Shown: in pieces, positions 1-5,048 of the stretch
Position numbering within the stretch: the first letter of the stretch is position 1
Layout of the letters: every line of letters starts with the position of its first letter
The notes under the pieces: model-generated
What the model saw: only the letters and a program-made list of their open reading frames with translations
Database searches by the model: none
What the model was told of the DNA's origin: nothing
Made by a program: the position numbers and the translations under genes
Source: Candidatus Omnitrophota bacterium
GTDB taxonomy: Bacteria; Omnitrophota; Gorgyraeia; Tantalellales; Tantalellaceae
Length of the DNA: 5,048 nt
Assembly (NCBI GenBank): GCA_023142805.1
Contig: JAGLIU010000260.1
Coordinates: 1-5,048, forward strand
Direction: 5' to 3'

Positions 1-84
1 CCTGATTCTCTGACTCTTTGACTCTCCAACTCTCCAACTCTCCAACTCTCTGCCCCCCTGACTCTCTCTTACGCGCACTTATCC
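1..84. repeat. Left copy of composite purine/pyrimidine repeat
   Basis: The plus strand is almost pure pyrimidine and built from 8-base units of the form gactctcc/aactctcc; four units lie in a row at 20-51. Read on the minus strand, it matches the block at 680-790. Positions 74-84 are the exact reverse complement of 680-690 (11 bases), and 11-26 are the exact reverse complement of 775-790 (16 bases). The run around the c-tract at 51-62 also pairs with 754-766 with few differences. The inner end (79-84) overlaps the stop codon of the leftward gene. No hairpin followed by a T-run is visible here, so there is no obvious terminator for that gene. The array may extend beyond the left edge of the window. 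Confidence 0.75.
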
Positions 85-606
85 ACGATCAAAGAAAGGG
101 TTCTTACCCGTCGCGGAAAGTGGTATTCCGATGGCTTGGACGGCTTTTTTACCTAATATATCAAGTTCCAGGACGGCTTTACCAACAGAAAACATAAGGC
201 GGTTATCTACATGAAACTTCGCGGCGATAGATACCGCTGATCCGAGAGCTATTCCTAGGTCCATTGAATTATAAGCGCATATGCCTTTAGTTTTACTAAG
301 GGCTTGACAGGATGTATATCCGCAGAATCCGCAATTAAGCCCCAGTGTAACTTTTTTTGTGGCTATAATGACTATGTTGTCACTATTTTCTATGTTGATC
401 GCGTCACGTTTGCAGCTGGGTCGATTGTCTCTTTTTGCTATCTTTTTCATTTGGGTTATAACTTTTTGTTTTTCGGTTTTGGTTAAAATTATTACTATAA
501 GATGATCCTGTCCCCTGGTTTTGGGCGCGGTTCTCGCGGCTACACACATGAATTTCGCCACGTCTTTTAACGCGGCTTTTCTTATATTTTCATATTTTGT
601 GGACAT
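79..606 (-). CDS. DUF2148 / COG4739 ferredoxin-domain-containing protein
   Basis: The 175-residue product matches what I know of the DUF2148 (COG4739) family along its whole length. An early AARTAPK-type motif sits at residues 23-29. The cysteine cluster C92-x2-C95-x4-C100-x9-C110 lies in a GLNCGFCGYTSC context and suggests an Fe-S cluster. A DLGIALGSAV helix is at 116-125, VDNR at 133-136, and the ending GIPLSATGKNPFFDR is typical of the family. There is no signal peptide or membrane segment, so it should be cytoplasmic. The family's biochemical role is not established, and a redox or electron-transfer job is inference from the cysteines only. The reading frame is open upstream to a GTG at 651 and an ATG at 633. 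I chose the ATG at 604-606 because it has a strong purine-rich ribosome binding site (GGGGGA, 615-620), family homology begins just after it, and the likely promoter would place transcription start downstream of the other two candidates. It is transcribed divergently from the chaperone operon, so a shared function is not implied. Family assignment is firm; function is unknown. Confidence 0.9.
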   Translation of the reverse strand: MSTKYENIRKAALKDVAKFMCVAARTAPKTRGQDHLIVIILTKTEKQKVITQMKKIAKRDNRPSCKRDAINIENSDNIVIIATKKVTLGLNCGFCGYTSCQALSKTKGICAYNSMDLGIALGSAVSIAAKFHVDNRLMFSVGKAVLELDILGKKAVQAIGIPLSATGKNPFFDRG

Positions 607-614
607 ATTTGTTT

Positions 615-622
615 TCCCCCTT
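615..622 (-). promoter_or_regulatory. Ribosome binding site deciding the DUF2148 start
   Basis: On the minus strand this reads AAGGGGGA, followed by 8 bases before the ATG at 606-604. It favours that start over the in-frame GTG at 651 and ATG at 633, neither of which has a comparable purine run at the right distance. Confidence 0.6.
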
Positions 623-631
623 GTTATTGAC

Positions 632-660
632 ATAATAACATATTTCCGCACAGGTGTAAC
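632..660 (-). promoter_or_regulatory. Possible promoter of the DUF2148 gene
   Basis: On the minus strand, GTTACA (660-655) is separated by 17 bases from TATTAT (637-632). These match the sigma-70-type consensus at 4 of 6 and 5 of 6 positions. Transcription would start near 625, giving a leader of about 20 bases that still contains the ribosome binding site. The match is only moderate in an AT-rich region, so this is tentative. Confidence 0.35.
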
Positions 661-679
661 TTAGTTTATCTTTATCGGA

Positions 680-832
680 GGATAAGTGCGTTAAGAGTTT
701 AAAGAAAGAGGCTAGAGGCTAAGGGCTAGAGGATTAAGGGCCGAAAGTGGGAAGGTCAGAGGGGCAGAGAGTTAGAGAGTCAAAGAGTCACAGGGCAGAG
801 AGTCAGGGCAAAGAGTCAAAGAGTTAGAGAGG
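680..832. repeat. Right copy of composite purine-rich repeat, inverted relative to 1-84
   Basis: The plus strand is nearly all purine. It opens with GGATAAGTGCG (680-690), the exact reverse complement of 74-84. A direct repeat of ggctagagg follows (710-718 and 724-732). Then comes an array of 8-base units of the type gttagaga/gtcaaaga from about 755 to 832. Bases 775-790 pair exactly with 11-26. Compared with the left copy, this one has about 55 extra bases between the GGATAAGTGCG end and the array, and lacks two of the gttggaga-type units. No reading frame of substance crosses it. Its nature (non-autonomous mobile element, slippage-prone satellite or other intergenic repeat) is not decided by the sequence. 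Confidence 0.75.
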
Positions 833-924
833 CATTAAAGTAAGATATGGGGGGAGATATTGAGATTTTTTAGATATTTCGAGAGGGATTGATTCTTTTG
901 ACCTTGTTTTTAATGCCATTTAAT

Positions 925-952
925 TTGACTTTTGAGTTCCACAAGATATAAT
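925..952 (+). promoter_or_regulatory. Sigma-70-type promoter of the envelope folding operon
   Basis: A TTGACT element (925-930) is followed by a 16-base spacer and a perfect TATAAT (947-952). Transcription would begin near 958-960, about 47 bases before the first start codon. Hexamer quality, spacing and position upstream of a five-gene run make this the best promoter in the window. A second TTGACC at 898-903 has only a poor -10 partner (TAATTT, 921-926). Confidence 0.75.
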
Positions 953-1006
953 ATGTAATATTACCGTTTAGAAGTTACTTCATATCTAAGCTCTTGAAGG
1001 TGGCAA

Positions 1007-1531
1007 ATGGATCATATTATGAAAAAACTGAGTAATGTAGCGATTACTTTTCTTATCTGCGCTTTATCCCTCAATGTATACGCAAAGACCAAGGGGTCTT
1101 TGGTGATGGTCGTCTCAACGGATAAAACCGAGTATAAAAAAACCGATGGAATAATGGTAACATTGAAACTTGAAAACTGCGGAAAAAACGCTTTGTATGT
1201 TAATAACCGGTTTTTCCTTAATTCCGATAAGAGTGATCCGAAAAATAAAGAGGTACATTTTATCGTTGAGGATCCATCCGGCGAAAAAATGTTATGTAAA
1301 ATAGATCTGGAAACAGGTCTTCCAAGAACAGATAATTTTATATCTCTTGCCCCGGGAGAGGAAACAGAAATAAAAAGACCGAGAAATATAAAATATTTCT
1401 TTGATTTTGAAAACGTCGGGGAATATAAAATAACAGCGGTTTATCAGAATGTATACGGCGAAGAGATCGGGGTGAACGCGTTTAAGGGGAAAATTATTTC
1501 TAATCCGGTGATTATCAAAATAAGCGAGTGA
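1007..1531 (+). CDS. Exported protein, probable Ig-like beta-sandwich, unknown function
   Basis: This 174-residue protein starts with a Sec-type signal peptide: lysines at 6-7, a hydrophobic core at about 11-22, and likely cleavage after the V-Y-A at 24-26. There is no lipobox, because the residue before C18 is Ile. The mature part of about 148 residues has the alternating hydrophobic pattern of a beta-sandwich. Visible elements are a strand ending in LKLENCGKN (53-61), an LYVNNRFFLN stretch (63-72), a DPSGE turn (89-93), an LAPGEE segment, a GEYKITAVYQN strand, and a closing GKIISNPVIIKI strand. This resembles small secreted Ig-fold proteins that end in a conserved SNP-plus-beta-strand motif, but I cannot name a family. 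C58 and C97 could form a disulfide. The ATG at 1007 is preceded by gaaggtgg at 996-1003. An ATG at 1019 would give a more typical MKK signal-peptide start but is too far from that site. It is first in the operon, four bases ahead of the FKBP gene, so it may be a partner or client of the downstream foldases (inference). Confidence 0.8.
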   Translation: MDHIMKKLSNVAITFLICALSLNVYAKTKGSLVMVVSTDKTEYKKTDGIMVTLKLENCGKNALYVNNRFFLNSDKSDPKNKEVHFIVEDPSGEKMLCKIDLETGLPRTDNFISLAPGEETEIKRPRNIKYFFDFENVGEYKITAVYQNVYGEEIGVNAFKGKIISNPVIIKISE

Positions 1532-1535
1532 TATT

Positions 1536-2063
1536 ATGAGTATGAACAAAATAATTTATACGATACTGGTATTTTTTGTGATGATCTTCTGTTCTATAAC
1601 CGGTTTGGAGGCACGAGAAGATCTTTCAATAAGTAAGAATAGAATAGTTATAATTGAATATACGCTTTTCATTGACGGGAATAAAGTCATTGAAACAACT
1701 AAAGGCAAGGGGCCTTTAACTTATGTTCAGGGGAAAGGACAGTTGCTTGAATTTCTTGAGAATCAACTTTCCGGTATGAGAAAAGGCCAGAAGACTACTG
1801 TTATGATAAACCCGGAAGATGCTTATGGCGAGATTCGTAAAGATTTTATTATTAAGTTTCCTTTGGAAAAATTACCGGAAGCCGCGGGAGTTGAAGGAGA
1901 AATACTCACAGTTACAGGTTCAGATGGCAAGCTTGTTAAATGTATAGTGAAAGAGATTAAAGGTAAAAACGCTGTGTTGGATTTTAACCATCCCTTAGCG
2001 GGAAAGATCTTAATGTATAAAGTAGAGATAATGGATGTAAAAGATGTCAGGCAGTTAGGATGA
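1536..2063 (+). CDS. Exported SlyD-type FKBP peptidyl-prolyl cis-trans isomerase
   Basis: It catalyses cis-trans isomerisation of X-Pro bonds in folding proteins, here probably in the periplasm. Residues 1-26 form a signal peptide with a strongly hydrophobic core (about 6-19) and likely cleavage after L-E-A. The FKBP core follows: VIIEYTLFIDG (38-48), the flap-like GPLTYVQGKGQLLEFLE (59-75), LSGMRKGQK (78-86), and the active-site-associated NPEDAYGE (92-99). Residues of about 101-143 fit the insert-in-flap domain that marks the SlyD subgroup and gives it chaperone activity. The chain returns to the core with the SlyD signature DFNHPLAGKIL (149-159). The His/Cys-rich metal-binding tail of Escherichia coli SlyD is absent; the protein stops at residue 175. 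Most SlyD proteins I know of are cytosolic, so the signal peptide is notable; it might also serve as an uncleaved anchor. A second ATG lies two codons downstream, and neither start has a strong ribosome binding site. Translation is probably coupled to the upstream gene, which ends four bases before. Confidence 0.92.
   Translation: MSMNKIIYTILVFFVMIFCSITGLEAREDLSISKNRIVIIEYTLFIDGNKVIETTKGKGPLTYVQGKGQLLEFLENQLSGMRKGQKTTVMINPEDAYGEIRKDFIIKFPLEKLPEAAGVEGEILTVTGSDGKLVKCIVKEIKGKNAVLDFNHPLAGKILMYKVEIMDVKDVRQLG
2057..2060 (+). promoter_or_regulatory. Ribosome binding site inside the end of the FKBP gene
   Basis: AGGA overlaps the last codons of the preceding gene and lies 10 bases before the ATG at 2071. 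It supports that start and suggests the two foldase genes are translated in close succession. Confidence 0.5.
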
Positions 2064-2070
2064 CCCGGAT

Positions 2071-3537
2071 ATGAAAAAAATACTCAGAAATGTTCCTATA
2101 TTTTTGGTGCTTTGTTCTATGTTTTTATTTTTCTCTAATATTGGCGCGGCGGAAGAGAAAGAAAGAATGTTTTCCGATCCCGGGGTTATAGGAGAAGCTT
2201 TTGAAGCGCCTGTTAACGAAAAAGATTTTTTCTATTATTTCAAAACAGCTTCTATGTTTTCACGACACGCGGCGGCAAAAGACGCCGAAAGGGACGAAGA
2301 TGATGTTAGAAAAGAAGCTTGGGAAAACCTGGTGTTTAGAAGAGGTTCGGATGAATTGGACCTATTCATTCCCAGAGAAGAGCTGGAGAAGGAATTAACT
2401 CGATTAGTTTCGGAGAAAGGTGTTGAGTTTGGGACCCCTGATTATGGTATGTGGGTTATAACGCAGATACAGGATGACGTTGCCACGTTTGAGCGGCGGA
2501 TAGAAGATCTCCTTTTGATCAATAAATTGTTGAAACTTAAGGCCGATGCTGATGTTATCGTTACAGATGAAGAGATAAAACAGAAATTTCTTAATCAGTA
2601 CAATTCTTTCGAAAGTGAATACATCATGTTCGAGACCGTTCAGGAGACTGAAGAATTTCTCGAAAAGGTAAAAAAGGACAGAAGCGTTTGGAAAAAAACA
2701 TTTGATGAGAAAAAAGTGGATGGGCAAAAAGGTGCTACTTGGATAAATATCATGTCAATGGAAGCTCTAATAGATCTCTGGAAAATACCTAAAGACGACG
2801 CGTATAAAATACATGCTTTGGATCGGGGAGACTTTACCGCGGCGAAATTCTATTATGGTGACGCCGTTTTTAGGTTGCTTAATAAAAGAAACGCGGATAT
2901 GGAAAAATTTAACGCTGATAAAATAAAATACTATCGTGATACCCTCACCAGATCTAAAAAATATAAGATATCCAAGGAATATTTTGATGATCTGATAGGG
3001 CGTGCTGAAGTTAGGGATTATGTTCTGGAGGATAAGCAGAACAGGAAAGTAGAAGACATGAAAAAGAAATCTAATGTGGTGTTGGAAACGAATAAAGGCA
3101 AAATAGAACTTAAACTTTTTCCCGATGTCGCTCCTATGGCGTGTGAGAATTTTATAGGACTGATCGAAAAAGAATATTATGACGGTTTGATCTTTCATCG
3201 GATCATAAAAGATTTTATGATCCAAGGGGGTGATCCTACCGGTAGAGGTTCGGGAGGAGAATCTATTTGGGGTCAGCCTTTTGGAGATGAAGCGAAAGAT
3301 GATGTAAAATTTGATCGTCCGGGGATTTTAGCGATGGCTAATTCCGGACCGAATACCAATAAGAGTCAATTTTTCATAACGGTAGAACCTACCGAATGGC
3401 TTAATTCCAAACATACTATTTTCGGAGAGGTAACAAAAGGCATGGATGTAGTCGATGCCTTAGAGAAGGTAAAAGTCGATTCACAGAACAAGCCTGAAGA
3501 AGATCAAAAAATTATAAAAGCATATATCAAAAAATGA
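2071..3537 (+). CDS. Exported SurA/PpiD-like chaperone fused to a cyclophilin-type prolyl isomerase
   Basis: This 488-residue protein has a signal peptide (1 to about 27; hydrophobic 8-22, cleavage near G-A-A). Residues of about 40-180 are helical and charged and resemble the N-terminal chaperone region of SurA/PpiD/PrsA-type proteins, including a VTDEEIKQKF segment at about 164-173 of the kind that precedes a parvulin domain. Residues 181-273 keep the spacing of a parvulin domain but lack its usual catalytic residues: the typical His position reads Y184, and the GG-x-LGW-like turn reads KGATWIN. Residues of about 343-486 are a complete cyclophilin domain. By comparison with human cyclophilin A, all the main active-site residues are kept: R377, F382, M383, Q385, A423, N424, Q433, F435, W443 and H448. 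It should therefore be an active prolyl isomerase with a substrate-holding N-terminal part, acting in the periplasm. It starts seven bases after the FKBP gene and its stop overlaps the kinase start. The cyclophilin call is very secure; the SurA-like call rests on pattern and is less so. Confidence 0.93.
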   Translation: MKKILRNVPIFLVLCSMFLFFSNIGAAEEKERMFSDPGVIGEAFEAPVNEKDFFYYFKTASMFSRHAAAKDAERDEDDVRKEAWENLVFRRGSDELDLFIPREELEKELTRLVSEKGVEFGTPDYGMWVITQIQDDVATFERRIEDLLLINKLLKLKADADVIVTDEEIKQKFLNQYNSFESEYIMFETVQETEEFLEKVKKDRSVWKKTFDEKKVDGQKGATWINIMSMEALIDLWKIPKDDAYKIHALDRGDFTAAKFYYGDAVFRLLNKRNADMEKFNADKIKYYRDTLTRSKKYKISKEYFDDLIGRAEVRDYVLEDKQNRKVEDMKKKSNVVLETNKGKIELKLFPDVAPMACENFIGLIEKEYYDGLIFHRIIKDFMIQGGDPTGRGSGGESIWGQPFGDEAKDDVKFDRPGILAMANSGPNTNKSQFFITVEPTEWLNSKHTIFGEVTKGMDVVDALEKVKVDSQNKPEEDQKIIKAYIKK

Positions 3538-4940
3538 ATCCGCTCATAATATCAATTATATCAGGAACAGTAATTATAAGTGTGGCAATTGCTATCGGGC
3601 TAGTTAAGATCGCTAAGCTAAACGCTAGTGTTGATCTGCGCCGTACGTCGGTTCTTAGGCGGAAAGAGAAAGGGGAATCTTCAGAGATCGGAAAGGTGGA
3701 GACCGAAATAAGCGAGATCATCAATTCCGTTAAGAATAAGGAAGAATTGATCAAAAAAATGAGAGAAACTTTTGATCGGGAGTTTCAACGGAATTCTGAA
3801 TCGATTGAAAGAGAGTTTTCCCATAAGTTTGAGCAAGTTTTAGACGAGAAAAAGAATACGGAACATATCCTTACAAAAAAATATAAAAAGGTGCTCCAGG
3901 ATAAAAAACAAACGGAAGCTATAATGCATAGTGTTGCCGAGGGGATGGTTGTTGTCGATAAAAAAGGAAAGGTTCTTTTAATGAATCCCGCCGCGGAGAA
4001 GATTCTGGATACAGAGAGAGAAGAAAAGATAAACAAATCTATTTTTTCCGATCTTAAGAGTGGACAGCTTGTTTCTATGACAAAAGAAAAACGAAAAGGC
4101 GCGGCGCCTAAAACAATAGAGTTTAAAAGCGATAGCGATGAGACTGAAAAAATTATAAGGTCATCAAGTGCTGTTATTCAGAATGAGAACGGGCAGACAG
4201 TCGGTATGGTCTCAATTTTAACGGACATAACCAAGCAGCGTGATCTGGATAGAATGAAAACTAATTTTATCAACACAGTTACTCATGAGTTTCGTACTCC
4301 GATAGTCGCTATGCAGAAATCAATACTTGTTATGATTTCAGGTGCTACCGGAAAGATTAATGCTCCGCAAAAGAAATTTTTAGATATCGCTAAGAGGAAT
4401 CTTGAAAGACTAAATCTTTTGATAGACGATCTTTTAAACCTGTCTAAATTGGAAGAAAGAAAACTTTCTCTTAGTCTTTCAGCTTATTCTGTTGAAGCTG
4501 TGATCGATGATATCTCCGAAACTGTAAGTACCTGGGCCGAATCAAAAGCTATTACCATCAATAAACATATACAGGCGCATTTGCCCAAACCATATATCGA
4601 TCCTAATAGGATAGCACAGGTTCTTAACAATCTTTTGAGTAACGCTATAAAATTTACGCCACCGAACGGTATTATCAACATTGAGGCCAATCCCATTGAT
4701 GGCGGAAAAATGGTGAGGGTTGTTGTCGAAGACAGTGGTGTAGGTATGGAAAAAGAGGATCAGGAAAAGGTGTTTGATAAATTTTACCAAATAGGAGAGC
4801 GTACGACTACGAATATTACCGGTACAGGGTTAGGGCTTCCTATTTCTAAAGAGATCGTGGAGATGCATAACGGGAAAATATGGGTAGAAAGCGAGAAGAA
4901 TAAAGGGTCTAAATTTATTTTTACTTTGCCGGTTATTTAA
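3534..4940 (+). CDS. Membrane-anchored PAS-domain sensor histidine kinase
   Basis: This 468-residue kinase autophosphorylates on a histidine and passes the phosphate to a response regulator. One transmembrane segment lies at residues 4-26, with no second one and therefore no periplasmic sensing loop. A highly charged, probably coiled-coil stretch (about 45-125) follows, then a PAS domain (about 126-235, ending in the usual DIT-x-x motif). The HisKA domain has the phospho-acceptor H251 in THEFRTP. The HATPase_c domain shows the N-box NNLLSNAIKFTP (365-376, key N370), the G1 box DSGVGM (400-405), the F-box VFDKFYQ (413-419) and the G2 box GTGLGL (430-435). The architecture resembles PhoR/ResE/VicK-type kinases. 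The start codon shares ATGA with the preceding stop and has no good ribosome binding site, so translational coupling is likely. The stimulus is unknown. Co-transcription with exported foldases suggests an envelope-related signal, but the protein itself shows only a cytoplasmic PAS sensor. Confidence 0.93.
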   Translation: MNPLIISIISGTVIISVAIAIGLVKIAKLNASVDLRRTSVLRRKEKGESSEIGKVETEISEIINSVKNKEELIKKMRETFDREFQRNSESIEREFSHKFEQVLDEKKNTEHILTKKYKKVLQDKKQTEAIMHSVAEGMVVVDKKGKVLLMNPAAEKILDTEREEKINKSIFSDLKSGQLVSMTKEKRKGAAPKTIEFKSDSDETEKIIRSSSAVIQNENGQTVGMVSILTDITKQRDLDRMKTNFINTVTHEFRTPIVAMQKSILVMISGATGKINAPQKKFLDIAKRNLERLNLLIDDLLNLSKLEERKLSLSLSAYSVEAVIDDISETVSTWAESKAITINKHIQAHLPKPYIDPNRIAQVLNNLLSNAIKFTPPNGIINIEANPIDGGKMVRVVVEDSGVGMEKEDQEKVFDKFYQIGERTTTNITGTGLGLPISKEIVEMHNGKIWVESEKNKGSKFIFTLPVI

Positions 4941-4960
4941 AATTACGGGCAAGAGAGAGA

Positions 4961-4964
4961 GGAG
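4961..4964 (+). promoter_or_regulatory. Ribosome binding site of the response regulator gene
   Basis: GGAG sits in a purine run (4951-4964), eight bases before the ATG at 4973. It is the clearest ribosome binding site in the operon and decides the start. The nearer ATG at 4968 runs into a stop after five codons. Confidence 0.65.
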
Positions 4965-4972
4965 TTGATGAA

Positions 4973-5048
4973 ATGGGTGACATGATACGTATATTGATGG
5001 TTGATGATGAAGAAGATTTTACAGAACCTATGTCATGGTGGCTTAAAG
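4973..5048 (+). CDS. Response regulator, N-terminal fragment of receiver domain (runs off window)
   Basis: Only the first 25 codons are present. They read as the opening of a CheY-like receiver domain: a hydrophobic first strand (IRILMV, 5-10), the acidic pair D11-D12 that binds the catalytic metal, then EED and the start of helix 1. The phospho-acceptor Asp, expected near residue 55, and any output domain lie outside the window, so DNA binding cannot be judged. It follows the kinase stop by 32 bases with no terminator between, making it the kinase's probable cognate partner. Confidence 0.85.
   Translation, partial: MGDMIRILMVDDEEDFTEPMSWWLK

Larger units (their letters stand above)
607..1006. 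other. Divergent intergenic region
   Basis: These 400 bases separate two divergent transcription units and hold no gene that I can support. From left to right there is the leader and possible promoter of the leftward gene, the purine-rich repeat block, an AT-rich stretch (about 835-924) with no recognised feature, the rightward promoter, and a leader of about 47 bases before the first operon gene. I saw no tRNA, riboswitch-like or terminator structure. Confidence 0.7.

Noticed and set aside
1..78. CRISPR-like array
   Set aside because: The units are only about 8 bases and directly adjacent, with no spacers; it is a simple repeat.
304..486. Small plus-strand open frame inside the DUF2148 gene
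   Set aside because: It lies antisense to a well-conserved protein, has no ribosome binding site I can see, and shows no recognisable motif.
831..917. 9-base inverted repeat ggcattaaa / tttaatgcc
   Set aside because: The arms are AT-rich and about 69 bases apart with no supporting stem; likely chance in this composition.
1007..1090. Lipoprotein signal in the first operon protein
   Set aside because: The only Cys in the signal region (C18) is preceded by Ile and lies inside the hydrophobic core, so it is not a lipobox; a V-Y-A cleavage site fits better.
2767..3225. Minus-strand open frame of about 150 codons under the foldase fusion
   Set aside because: It is antisense to the parvulin-like and cyclophilin coding sequence, and its Phe/Ile-rich translation is what the reverse of Lys/Asp/Glu-rich codons gives. 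The same applies to 1292-1549, 2404-2727, 3527-3754, 3785-4036 and 4484-4790.
4941..4972. Terminator between kinase and regulator
   Set aside because: No hairpin or T-run is present; the stretch is a purine-rich ribosome binding region.
4968..4985. ATG at 4968 as the response regulator start
   Set aside because: That frame stops after five codons; the ATG at 4973 opens the receiver domain and has correct ribosome binding site spacing.

Overview
The window reads as a stretch of an AT-leaning genome from a diderm (Gram-negative-type) bacterium. Three consecutive genes encode proteins with Sec-type signal peptides, two of them peptidyl-prolyl isomerases. One of those carries a SurA/PpiD-like chaperone body, which points to a periplasm. 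The purine-rich 8-base repeat arrays and the unusual domain combination remind me of uncultured candidate-phylum genomes such as Omnitrophota. That placement is an impression and cannot be proved from 5 kb.

Layout. Positions 1-84 hold a short repeat array. A leftward gene follows (606 down to 79) for a DUF2148/COG4739 protein with a four-cysteine Fe-S-type motif. Positions 607-1006 have no gene. They contain the leftward gene's probable promoter, a second and longer copy of the same composite repeat in opposite orientation (680-832), and a near-consensus sigma-70-type promoter (925-952) facing right.

From that promoter runs a tightly packed rightward operon that leaves the window: (1) an exported, probably Ig-like beta-sandwich protein of unknown function; (2) an exported SlyD-type FKBP prolyl isomerase; (3) an exported chimera of a SurA/PpiD-like chaperone region, a degenerate parvulin-like segment and a complete cyclophilin domain; (4) a membrane-anchored PAS histidine kinase; (5) the first 25 codons of a response regulator. 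Gaps are 4, 7, -4 and 32 bases, so co-transcription and partial translational coupling are likely.

How they may work together. Genes 2 and 3 would supply two unrelated prolyl-isomerase folds plus a chaperone to the envelope. Gene 1 could be a partner or client. The kinase/regulator pair is co-expressed with them and could link envelope folding state to transcription. This last link rests only on gene order. The two points most worth following are the SurA-like/cyclophilin fusion with its apparently inactivated parvulin segment, and the pair of inverted composite repeats bracketing the DUF2148 gene.
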